DNA of 64,000 bases, taken from Enhydrobacter aerosaccus. GTDB lineage: Bacteria; Pseudomonadota; Alphaproteobacteria; Reyranellales; Reyranellaceae. Made by a program: the position numbers and the translations under genes. Under the pieces are notes generated by a model. It saw nothing but the letters and a program-made list of their open reading frames with translations, was not told the DNA's origin and searched no databases. The stretch is from assembly GCF_900167455.1 (NCBI RefSeq), contig NZ_FUWJ01000010.1, positions 124,001-188,000 of the forward strand. The letters are read 5' to 3'. This document shows positions 45,089 through 52,860 of the stretch, in pieces (position 1 is the stretch's first letter; each line of letters starts with the position of its first letter).

Positions 45089-46846
45089 TCAGGCTGCCGC
45101 GGGCTTGGTCGATGACGGCGGCGGCGCGTACAGGCCCGCGAGGTAGTTGGCCCTGGCGCGTGCACGGGAGAGCTTGCCGGAGGACGTCATGGGCAGGCCG
45201 AGCGCCGGCGGCACCAGCACGACCTCGCAATCGACCACGACCGCCTCTCGCACGGCGCCGGCGACATCGCGGGCCAGTTCGGCCCGGGCTTCATCGCCCG
45301 AGACGCGGGCCACCACGGCGACGACCACGCGCTCGCCTTCGCCGCTATCGACCGAGAAGGCGGCCGAATCGCCGGTCTTCACCAGGCGCCGCCCCTCGAT
45401 CGCCCACTCGATGTCCTGCGGCCAGACGTTGCGGCCATGGACGATGATCAGATCCTTGGCGCGGCCGGTCACCACGATCTCGCCGTCGAGCAGATAGCCG
45501 AGGTCGCCGGTATCGAGCCAGCCATCCTTCGACAGGACCGCATGCGAGGCCTCCGGCTCGTTGAAGTAGCCGGGCATGATGCTGGGCCCCTTCACGAAGA
45601 TGCGGCCGACCTGCCGATCGCCCAGCACCGTGCCGCTCTCGTCGCGGACCTCGAGCTGATGACCGGGTAGCACGCGGCCGCAGACCACGAAGCGCCGCGC
45701 TGTCTGCGCGTCGGCCGAATCGGCGGCAGGCACGGCGCGTTGCTCGTTGCCGAGCGCGGCGCGATCGACCGTGTCGGTGCGGAAGCCGGTGCCGTGCGGA
45801 CAGAAGGTGATGGCGAGGCAGACCTCGGCCATGCCGTAGCTCGGGATGAAGGCCGAGCGATTGAATCCCTTGGGTTCGAAGGCGGCGGCGAAACGCTCGA
45901 GCACTTCGGCGCGCACCATGTCACCGCCGATGCCGGCCACGCGCCAGGTCGACAGGTCGAGGTCGTCCGGCACCTGCATGGCGCCGCGGCGGGTGGCGAG
46001 GTCGTAGCCGAAGCTCGGGCTGTAGGCGATGGAGGCGCGGTTGCGCGAGATGAGGTTCAGCCACTGCATGGGGCGGCGGGCGAAGTCGCGCGGTGTCAGA
46101 TAGTCGATCGAAAGCTGGCTCGACAGCGGCGCCATCAGGAAGCCGATCAGGCCCATGTCGTGATAAAGCGGCAGCCAGCTCACGGCGCGGTCGCCGATCA
46201 CGACATCGAGCCCGGCCGGTCCGGTGATGCCAGCCAGATTCGCCATCAAGGCGCTCTGCTGAATGCGCACACCGTGCGGATGACGCGTGCTGCCGGAAGA
46301 GAACTGGATGTAGCAATCGTCGTCCGGACCGAGCGGCCGCAGATCGACCGGCTTCTCGGGCAGCGAATCGATCGCGCCGACGCCACCATGGAGACGCAGG
46401 TCCGGGAACTCGGCCGCCGCCTCGGCCAGGAAGCCGGCCAGGTCGTCGATGCCGACTGCCGCGACCGCGCCCGAGGCCGCGAACTGCCGCCGCAGCTGCT
46501 CGAGATAGGCTTCCTTGCCGCCGATGCCGACCGGGATCGATACCGGAACCGGCAGCATCCCTGCATATTGAGCGCCGAAGAAGGTGTCGAAGAAACCGGG
46601 CCAAGTGTCGGCAGTGATCAGGAGTCGGTCGCCGCGCGCGAATCCCGCCCCGATCAGCTTGCGGGCCACGACATGGGCCCGGTCGCGGATCTCGCACCAG
46701 GTCAGGGCCGCCAGCCGCTCGCCGCGCGCCGTATAAAAGGTGACGCCGGTTTCTCCCCGGGCGGCATAATCCAGCATCTCGGGCACCGACCGGAAGGTGG
46801 CGCGGCTGAAGGCGAGCTGGCTGTTGCGAGTAGGAAGAAGGGTCAT
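45089..46846 (-). CDS. Fatty acyl-AMP ligase / acyl-ACP synthetase of the ceramide operon
   Basis: This 585-residue adenylate-forming enzyme of the FAAL type has the P-loop IQFSSGSTRHPHGVRI, followed by ISWLPLYHDMGLIGF-like WLPLYHDMGLIGFLMAPL. IPSYGMAEVCLAITF and DTGDLGYLLDGEIVVTGR occur later. FAAL enzymes load acyl chains onto carrier proteins through an acyl adenylate. The ACP two genes downstream is the obvious acceptor, feeding serine palmitoyltransferase. It is the first gene of the leftward seven-gene operon, divergent from argD with about 190 bases between the starts. Confidence 0.83.
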   Translation of the reverse strand: MTLLPTRNSQLAFSRATFRSVPEMLDYAARGETGVTFYTARGERLAALTWCEIRDRAHVVARKLIGAGFARGDRLLITADTWPGFFDTFFGAQYAGMLPVPVSIPVGIGGKEAYLEQLRRQFAASGAVAAVGIDDLAGFLAEAAAEFPDLRLHGGVGAIDSLPEKPVDLRPLGPDDDCYIQFSSGSTRHPHGVRIQQSALMANLAGITGPAGLDVVIGDRAVSWLPLYHDMGLIGFLMAPLSSQLSIDYLTPRDFARRPMQWLNLISRNRASIAYSPSFGYDLATRRGAMQVPDDLDLSTWRVAGIGGDMVRAEVLERFAAAFEPKGFNRSAFIPSYGMAEVCLAITFCPHGTGFRTDTVDRAALGNEQRAVPAADSADAQTARRFVVCGRVLPGHQLEVRDESGTVLGDRQVGRIFVKGPSIMPGYFNEPEASHAVLSKDGWLDTGDLGYLLDGEIVVTGRAKDLIIVHGRNVWPQDIEWAIEGRRLVKTGDSAAFSVDSGEGERVVVAVVARVSGDEARAELARDVAGAVREAVVVDCEVVLVPPALGLPMTSSGKLSRARARANYLAGLYAPPPSSTKPAAA

Positions 46847-47036
46847 GCCATGATCTTGGGGGAGGCGGTCTCCTAGCAGACGGGTCCCAGCCCCTCAAGG
46901 CGCGCGACTTCCGCCGCCCAAGTTGACACCTCCCGGGCGCGGTCCGATAGTGCCGAGCCCTCGTCATCAACCGGCATTTCCCATTCGGGACTTGCCGGCG
47001 TGGCGAGGCTTTTTTGCTTTCAAGGAGGATTACGCT

Positions 47037-48230
47037 GTGATTACGGCTGTGATGCCGACGTACGGTCGCAAGGACGTCGTGTTCGAACGCGGAGAGGGCA
47101 ACTATCTCTACGCGACGGATGGCCGACGTTATGTCGACTTTACCTCCGGCATCGCCGTGAACGCGCTGGGCCACTGCCATCCCTACCTGGTCAAGGCCCT
47201 GACCGAGCAGGGATCGAAGCTCTGGCACACCTCCAACATCTATCGCATCGGCAATGGCGAGAAGCTGGCCAAGCGGCTGGTGGACCTCACCTTCGCCGAC
47301 ACGATGTTCTTCTGCAATTCCGGCGCCGAGGCGATCGAAGGCGGCATCAAGCTGATCCGCAAGTACCAGTACGTGAACGGCAAGCCGGGCCGGTACAAGA
47401 TCATCTGCTTCCAGGCTGCCTTCCATGGCCGCCTGCTGAACGCGCTCGCCGCCACCGGTAACGAGAAGTACCTGGAGGGCTTCGGCCCGCCCGCGCCGGG
47501 CTATCGCCATGCGCCGCTGAACAACGCCAACGTCGTGCGCGACATGATCGACGATGAGACCGCCGGCATCCTGGTCGAGCCGATCCAGGGCGAGGGCGGC
47601 ATCCGCGAGACGACGCCGGAGTTCCTCAAGGCGCTGCGCGCGATGTGCGACGAGTACGGCCTGCTGCTGTTCTACGACGAGATCCACACGGGTTTCGGCC
47701 GCACCGGCAAGCTGTTCGCCTACGAATGGTCGGGCGTCGCGCCCGACGTGATGGCGGTCGCCAAGGGCATGGGCGGCGGCTTCCCCATCGGCGCCTTCAT
47801 GGCGACCGAGAAGGCAGCCGTCGGCATGGTGCCGGGCACGCACGGCTCGACCTATGGCGGCAATCCGCTTGCCACTGGCGTGGCCAACGCGGTGCTCGAC
47901 GTGCTGACGCAGCCGGGCTTCATCGACGGCGTGCACGAGCGCGGCAAGTACCTCAAGGCCCAGCTCGAGGGCCTGGTGAAGAAGCATCCGGCGGTATTCG
48001 CCGAGGCGCGCGGCACCGGCTTCCTCCAGGGGCTGCGCTGCGTCGTCCCGGCCGGCGAGATGGTCGACCGCCTGCTGTCGCTCGGCCTGCTGGTGCCGAT
48101 CGCGGGCGAGAACGTGATCCGCATCTTCCCGGCGCTGATCGCCGACAAGGCGGCGCTCGACGAGGGCCTCGCCCTGCTGGAGAAGGCCGCCCTGTCGTTC
48201 GAGGCCGATGCCGCCAAGGCCGCCGAGTAG
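47037..48230 (+). CDS. argD: Acetylornithine/succinylornithine aminotransferase
   Basis: This 397-residue class III PLP aminotransferase converts N-acetylglutamate semialdehyde to N-acetylornithine in arginine synthesis. Motifs are MFFCNSGAEAIEGGIKLIRK, AAFHGRLLNALAAT, EPIQGEGGIRETTPEFL, LLFYDEIHTGFGRTG and the PLP lysine in AVAKGMGGGFPIGA. AAGGAGG sits eight bases before the GTG at 47037, which decides this start against an open frame from 46923. It is followed six bases later by argF. Confidence 0.92.
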   Translation: MITAVMPTYGRKDVVFERGEGNYLYATDGRRYVDFTSGIAVNALGHCHPYLVKALTEQGSKLWHTSNIYRIGNGEKLAKRLVDLTFADTMFFCNSGAEAIEGGIKLIRKYQYVNGKPGRYKIICFQAAFHGRLLNALAATGNEKYLEGFGPPAPGYRHAPLNNANVVRDMIDDETAGILVEPIQGEGGIRETTPEFLKALRAMCDEYGLLLFYDEIHTGFGRTGKLFAYEWSGVAPDVMAVAKGMGGGFPIGAFMATEKAAVGMVPGTHGSTYGGNPLATGVANAVLDVLTQPGFIDGVHERGKYLKAQLEGLVKKHPAVFAEARGTGFLQGLRCVVPAGEMVDRLLSLGLLVPIAGENVIRIFPALIADKAALDEGLALLEKAALSFEADAAKAAE

Positions 48231-48236
48231 CGCACC

Positions 48237-49163
48237 ATGGCGACACCCAAGCATTTCCTCGACCTCGACCAGGTCGATCCCCGGACGCTTCGCCAGATCC
48301 TCGATCACGGCAAGGCGATGAAGAAGGCGCGGGCGAACGGCGGCCACGACAAGCCGCTCGCCGGCAAGACGCTCGCCATGATCTTCGAGAAGCCCTCGAC
48401 CCGCACGCGCGTGTCGTTCGAGGTCGGCATGCGCGAGCTGGGCGGCCAGACCATCATGCTGGGCCGCACCGACACCCAGCTCGGCCGCGGCGAGACCATC
48501 GCCGACACCGCCCGGGTGCTGTCGCGCTATGTCGACATCATCATGATGCGCACCACCGTCGAGGAGAAGCTCCTCGAGATGGCCAAGTATGCGACCGTGC
48601 CGGTGATCAACGGCCTCACCGACAAGACGCATCCCTGCCAGCTCATGGCCGACGTCATGACCTACGAGGAGCATCGCGGCACCATTCGGGGCAAGTCGAT
48701 CGCCTGGTCCGGCGATGGCAACAACATGGCGACGTCGTGGATCCACGCCGCGGTGCAGTTCGACTTCGAACTGCGCATCGCCTGCCCGCCGGAGCTCAAG
48801 CCGCCGGCGGACGTGGTGCAGTGGGCCGAGAAATCGCAGGGCCGCATCACCATCGGCCACGACCCCGAGACCATCGTGCGCAATGCCGATTGCGTCGTCA
48901 CCGACACCTGGGTGTCGATGGGCGACGAGGATCCGCAAAGCCCGAGCGCGGCACGCCGGCACAACCTGCTGCGCGCCTACCAGGTCGACCAGCGCCTGAT
49001 GAAACAGGCAAAGCCGGATGCCATCTTCATGCATTGCCTGCCCGCCCATCGCGGCGAGGAAGTGACCGCCGACGTGATCGACGGCCCGCAGTCCGTCGTG
49101 TTCGACGAAGCGGAGAACCGCCTGCACGCGCAGAAGAGCATCCTCGCCTGGTGCCTGTCGTGA
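48237..49163 (+). CDS. argF: Ornithine carbamoyltransferase
   Basis: The 308-residue enzyme makes citrulline from ornithine and carbamoyl phosphate. The carbamoyl-phosphate motif is EKPSTRTRVSFEVGM, with KTHPCQLMADV and the ornithine-binding HCLPAHRGEEV. VTDTWVSMGDE is also present. It is co-transcribed with argD (six-base gap) and followed 13 bases later by hslO, an arrangement common in alphaproteobacteria. Confidence 0.95.
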   Translation: MATPKHFLDLDQVDPRTLRQILDHGKAMKKARANGGHDKPLAGKTLAMIFEKPSTRTRVSFEVGMRELGGQTIMLGRTDTQLGRGETIADTARVLSRYVDIIMMRTTVEEKLLEMAKYATVPVINGLTDKTHPCQLMADVMTYEEHRGTIRGKSIAWSGDGNNMATSWIHAAVQFDFELRIACPPELKPPADVVQWAEKSQGRITIGHDPETIVRNADCVVTDTWVSMGDEDPQSPSAARRHNLLRAYQVDQRLMKQAKPDAIFMHCLPAHRGEEVTADVIDGPQSVVFDEAENRLHAQKSILAWCLS

Positions 49164-49176
49164 GGGTGACCCGATA

Positions 49177-50139
49177 ATGGGGACGTCGGAAGGCGGCCTC
49201 TGGACTTCCGACGACCAAGCCCTGCCGTTCCAGCTCGACGCGCTGGGCGTGCGCGGTCGCCTGGTGCGGCTGGGCCCGACCCTCGATGCGGTCATCGAGC
49301 GCCACGGCTATCCGCTTGCCGTGGCGCGGCCGCTCGCCGAGGCCATGGTGCTGTGCGCAGCGCTCGCCACCTCGCTCAAGTACGACGGCATCTTCACCCT
49401 GCAGATCACCGGCGACGGCCCGATCCGCCTGCTGGTCACCGACCTCACCACCGACGGCGCGCTGCGCGGCTATGCGCAGTTCGATTCGTGGAAGCTCGCC
49501 GTGGCGCTCGGTGCCGGCAACAGCGAGGCGCCCGACGGTTACGTGCCGAAGCTGTTCGGCAGCGGCCGTCTCGCCTTCACGGTCGATCAGGGCCAGTACA
49601 CCGAGCGCTACCAGGGCGTGGTGCCCCTGGAGGGACCGACGCTGGCCGACTGCGCCCACACCTACTTCCGCCAGTCCGAGCAATTGCCGACCGGCATCAA
49701 GATCGCGGCCCGCCGCACCGTCACCGACGGCACGCCGCACTGGCGCGCCGCGGCGCTGATGGTGCAGCAGATGCCCGAGTTCGACGCCGGCCGCCTCGAC
49801 ATCGACGCCGAGCAGCGCGAGGACGACTGGCGCAAGGCGGTGATCCTGATGGCCTCGGCGACCGAGGCCGAGATGCTCGACCCCAACCTGCCGGCGAGCC
49901 ACCTGCTCTACCGCCTGTTCCACCAGGAGCAGCCGCGCGTGTTCGAGACACGGCCCTTCATCGCGCGCTGCCGCTGCAGCCGCGCCCGCATCGACCGCGT
50001 GTTGCGCTCGATCAAGCGCGAGGAACTCGACGACATGCGCGATGCCACCGGCCGCGTATCGGTGAAGTGCGAGTTCTGCTCCACCGAGTACGCCTACGAC
50101 GACAACGACCTCGACCGCATCTACGCCTCGGCGGCGTAA
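49177..50139 (+). CDS. hslO: Redox-regulated chaperone Hsp33
   Basis: This 320-residue heat-shock holdase is activated by oxidation. The C-terminal zinc switch is intact: RCRCSRARIDRVL and VKCEFCSTEYAYD supply the four cysteines (CxC and CxxC). The N-terminal domain reads QLDALGVRGRLVRLGPTLDAV and FTLQITGDGPIRLLVTDL. It is the third gene of the argD-argF-hslO run. In many relatives apaG follows, but here apaG lies about 10 kb away at 60291-60683. Confidence 0.93.
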   Translation: MGTSEGGLWTSDDQALPFQLDALGVRGRLVRLGPTLDAVIERHGYPLAVARPLAEAMVLCAALATSLKYDGIFTLQITGDGPIRLLVTDLTTDGALRGYAQFDSWKLAVALGAGNSEAPDGYVPKLFGSGRLAFTVDQGQYTERYQGVVPLEGPTLADCAHTYFRQSEQLPTGIKIAARRTVTDGTPHWRAAALMVQQMPEFDAGRLDIDAEQREDDWRKAVILMASATEAEMLDPNLPASHLLYRLFHQEQPRVFETRPFIARCRCSRARIDRVLRSIKREELDDMRDATGRVSVKCEFCSTEYAYDDNDLDRIYASAA

Positions 50140-50170
50140 TCCCACCCTCGCCGCGCCGGAAAAAAGCAGT

Positions 50171-50269
50171 TTTCCCGAAATCGCGGCGGCAGCGGCAAAA
50201 AACTTTTGCCCTCAAGGCGTTATGGCGTTTATCGCAATCTCTTTCCCGAACTTTCGGGAATTCCCGAAA
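50171..50269. repeat. Cluster of TTCCCGAA elements including an 18-bp perfect palindrome
   Basis: TTCCCGAA occurs at 50172-50179, 50243-50250 and 50261-50268, and its inverse TTCGGGAA at 50253-50260. The last two units together form the perfect palindrome TTTCGGGAATTCCCGAAA at 50252-50269. The density of this 8-mer in 100 bases is far above chance. Confidence 0.7.
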
Positions 50270-50373
50270 TCATTCCCGTCCACCCCTCCCCAGTCGACGT
50301 TCAAAAAGACAAAAAAGCGCGCCTCGCGAGGATCGCCATAAAACGCTGATTTGCCTGCACTTTGAGTCATTCC

Positions 50374-50409
50374 TCGCGAGAGTCGCGAGTCTCGCGAGCT
50401 TCGCGAGAC
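50374..50409. repeat. Four tandem 9-bp units TCGCGAGNN
   Basis: TCGCGAG starts at 50374, 50383, 50392 and 50401, exactly nine bases apart, with variable last two bases (AG, TC, CT, AC). A fifth TCGCGAG is at 50324-50330. Each unit contains the self-complementary hexamer TCGCGA. Confidence 0.75.
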
Positions 50410-50617
50410 CCGCACCGGCCCGGCGCGCAGACACGACGGCGCCGCCACTCCGATGCGAAAGGCACCATAGCAGATTATTGCTAAATACGCAATCACACCT
50501 TCTAGATGGCTAACCACCGATTCGCGTGTCCCTGAGAATTCACGCAGCGGCACGAATCAAAACCCCCGCCTTGCGACGGGGGGAAAGACCGGCAGGTGAC
50601 CTTGGGATGCCGAGCCC

Positions 50618-50935
50618 TCACGAAGGGTCGTTTTGCTTGCGGAAAGCGACCGCAATCCGCAGCCGCGATAGCGGGGCATGGGGAACGATGAAGAGTTCGC
50701 CGAATAAGGCCTCTGGAGCGCTCAGCCTCGCGGACTTCCATCTTGTCCGAGGACACATTCCCCAAACGGAGATGATCCTCCCTGCGTCATCGACTTCCAA
50801 GTTGAGATCATCCAGCAAGACAGAGGTGAAGCTCCTGCTGCGAGAAGGCTCAACATCAAAAGAGTGCTCATCGGGACGATAAACCAAGATGCTGTTTGGT
50901 GCCCGCGACGTGGCGCGGTTTATTCGGAAGTGCAT
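50618..50935 (-). CDS. Hypothetical small protein
   Basis: The 105-residue frame starts MHFRINRATSRAPNSILVYR and continues SFTSVLLDDLNLEVDDAGRI, then ISVWGMCPRTRWKSARL and ALFGELFIVPH. The composition is ordinary for a soluble protein and it reads more naturally than the overlapping plus-strand frame at 50526-50882. No family is recognised and no clear ribosome site is seen. It lies in the accessory-looking stretch after hslO. Confidence 0.45.
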   Translation of the reverse strand: MHFRINRATSRAPNSILVYRPDEHSFDVEPSRSRSFTSVLLDDLNLEVDDAGRIISVWGMCPRTRWKSARLSAPEALFGELFIVPHAPLSRLRIAVAFRKQNDPS

Positions 50936-51059
50936 CTACGGCAAGCCCGCCGAAGTGCCGTACCTATACCCACGCCTCACTCCCGCACGACCACAAACCC
51001 ATCGAACAACATTGACTGCATGTGGAGGTGATAGAAGCGGCGCCCAGGCCGACCACTAA

Positions 51060-51380
51060 TTATCGGAGTCGAGAGCGGAAAAGTCTATCCGCCACGAGAA
51101 AGACGATCACAATCGCTAAAGCATAGATAAAAACCCACATAAGGTCATCTACGGCGAACTCATGCTTAGCAAGGTCCTTTATAAATTCCATTGCGTTGCT
51201 AATAACCGCAATTACAAGAAATGCTATAAAAAGCCTTCTATATATCAACCCAAGATGACATCGGAAAAACAAAGAAAGATAGCGTGAATAATGTGGCCAT
51301 CGCACCAGCCACACTGTGCAAAGGATCGCTGCAGAAGCTTCAACACCTAACTTTAGGTTCTGGAATTCGTCTCCCATCAT
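51060..51380 (-). CDS. Hypothetical small membrane protein in an AT-rich segment
   Basis: The 106-residue protein has about three hydrophobic helices: VEASAAILCTVWLV, LFIAFLVIAVISNAMEF and LMWVFIYALAIVIVFLVADRLF. It ends in a basic tail. The segment 51060-51480 is distinctly richer in A and T than its surroundings, which suggests recent acquisition. No family is recognised. The 279 bases between its start and the next gene (51381-51659) hold a hairpin-like CCACCTGTAGGTGAGG at about 51467 and nothing else that I can name. Confidence 0.5.
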   Translation of the reverse strand: MMGDEFQNLKLGVEASAAILCTVWLVRWPHYSRYLSLFFRCHLGLIYRRLFIAFLVIAVISNAMEFIKDLAKHEFAVDDLMWVFIYALAIVIVFLVADRLFRSRLR

Positions 51381-51659
51381 TGATTTCGCTCTACCGTTAT
51401 TTTGGCGGCCGCACTGCCGCTGGGGATACTGCCATATTTGATCCCCTATTATCGCTTGAGCCTCCCCACCTGTAGGTGAGGTTCAGACCTCCGTATGCGC
51501 CACCACCTGCTCCCCACGATATACAGTAGCAAAGCGAGAGACGGCCGAAATCCGCAACTGCGATTTACCGATAAGCTCGTGCTGCTCCGCGATACCGAAC
51601 CTGCCCACCAAATAGCCTCGCACCAACTCTGCTAGACTGCTCACGGAGGACGCACGGCG

Positions 51660-52727
51660 ATGACCAGGTTGCGATCATATTCGGGGCCGTCGATGGCAAT
51701 CGCCTCGGCCATGCTGTTCGGGGCGAGCACGCCGCTGGCCAAGCTCCTCCTCGGCAGCGGCATCGATCCGTGGCTGCTCGCCGGCCTCCTCTATCTCGGC
51801 TCCGGCATCGGGCTCGGCATCTTCTACCTCGTGCGACGGGCCCGCGGTAATCCTCCGGCAGAAGCGTCGCTCCGACGCAGCGACCTGTCCTGGCTAGGCC
51901 TCGTCGTCCTCTTCGGCGGCGTCGTCGGACCGCTGCTGCTCATGATCGGCCTGTCGCACACGGCGGCTTCCGCCGCCACCCTTCTGCTCAACATCGAAGG
52001 TCTCGCGACCATGGGCATCGCCTGGGTCGTGTTCAAGGAGAACGTCGACCGCTGGCTCCTCCTGGGGGCGCTGGCGATCCTCGCCGGCGCGGCGCTCCTG
52101 TCATGGCAGGGCGGCGGCACGGCCATCGGTCCGGGGGCGATCGCCATCATCGGCGCCTGCATCGCCTGGGGCATCGACAACAACCTCACGCGCAAGCTCT
52201 CGTCGGCCGACCCGGTTCAGATCGCCATGATCAAGGGGCTGGTTGCCGGGGCGACGAATCTGATCCTCGCCCTGTCCGGGGGCGCGAGCTTGCCGTCTCC
52301 CACCGCCGTTGCGGCGGCGGGCGCAGTCGGTTTCCTGGGCTACGGCGTCAGCCTTGTTCTGTTCGTCCTCGCCCTACGCCACGTCGGGACGGCGCGGACC
52401 GGCGCCTATTTCTCGACCGCGCCGTTCATCGGTGCGGTCCTGGCGGTGGGCCTGTTCGGCGAACCGTTGACGGTTCGGCTCGTGGTGGCGGCGCTGCTCA
52501 TGGCGGTCGGCCTCTATCTCCACCTGGCCGAGCGGCACGCGCACGAACATCGCCACGAGGCGATCGAGCACAGCCATCGTCACGTTCACGACGAGCATCA
52601 CCTGCACGAACACGGCCCAGCGGATCTGGCGGGAGAGCCGCACACGCATGTTCATCGTCATTCGGCCCTGACGCACCACCATCCTCACTATCCCGACCTG
52701 CACCATCGTCACGGTCACGCCCATTGA
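51660..52727 (+). CDS. EamA/DMT-family transporter with a histidine-rich C-terminal tail
   Basis: The 355-residue protein has about ten membrane helices in two EamA halves (SAMLFGASTPLAKLLLG, and FLGYGVSLVLFVLALRHVGTARTGAYF in the second). The last 65 residues form a hydrophilic tail rich in histidine (HRHEAIEHSHRHVHDEHH, PHYPDLHHRHGHAH). His-rich tails bind transition metals such as Ni, Co or Zn, so metal export or metal-regulated transport is plausible. GGAGG occurs upstream of the ATG. The substrate is not known. Confidence 0.8.
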   Translation: MTRLRSYSGPSMAIASAMLFGASTPLAKLLLGSGIDPWLLAGLLYLGSGIGLGIFYLVRRARGNPPAEASLRRSDLSWLGLVVLFGGVVGPLLLMIGLSHTAASAATLLLNIEGLATMGIAWVVFKENVDRWLLLGALAILAGAALLSWQGGGTAIGPGAIAIIGACIAWGIDNNLTRKLSSADPVQIAMIKGLVAGATNLILALSGGASLPSPTAVAAAGAVGFLGYGVSLVLFVLALRHVGTARTGAYFSTAPFIGAVLAVGLFGEPLTVRLVVAALLMAVGLYLHLAERHAHEHRHEAIEHSHRHVHDEHHLHEHGPADLAGEPHTHVHRHSALTHHHPHYPDLHHRHGHAH

Positions 52728-52860
52728 GGCCGCCGCCCTCCCGTCCGGCGCCAATGACCGGCCTGGAGGCGACGGCGCATCAATTGACGGCCTGCGCGTC
52801 ATGGCACGGTGCATGCACGGCATGACGGCGTCTTCTGCGATCGCGTCCGATGGAGGAACC

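Larger units (their letters stand above)
50140..50617. other. Non-coding interval rich in short palindromes downstream of hslO
   Basis: There is no supported gene here. It holds a cluster of TTCCCGAA elements (50171-50269) and a run of TCGCGAG units (50324-50407), described as separate repeats. A weak open frame on the minus strand (50212-50553) translates the TCGCGA units as Ser-Arg repeats and has no family features, so it is not called. Confidence 0.5.

Noticed and set aside
45921..49295. 1124-codon open frame on the minus strand through argD-argF
   Set aside because: It is a high-GC antisense shadow of argD, argF and the ligase gene; composition is Arg/His/Gly-rich with no domain features.
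50374..50409. CRISPR-like repeat array
   Set aside because: The units are only 9 bases long with no spacers and no cas genes nearby.
50526..50882. 118-codon plus-strand open frame in the hslO-EamA gap
   Set aside because: It overlaps the more protein-like minus-strand frame 50618-50935 and has no recognisable features.
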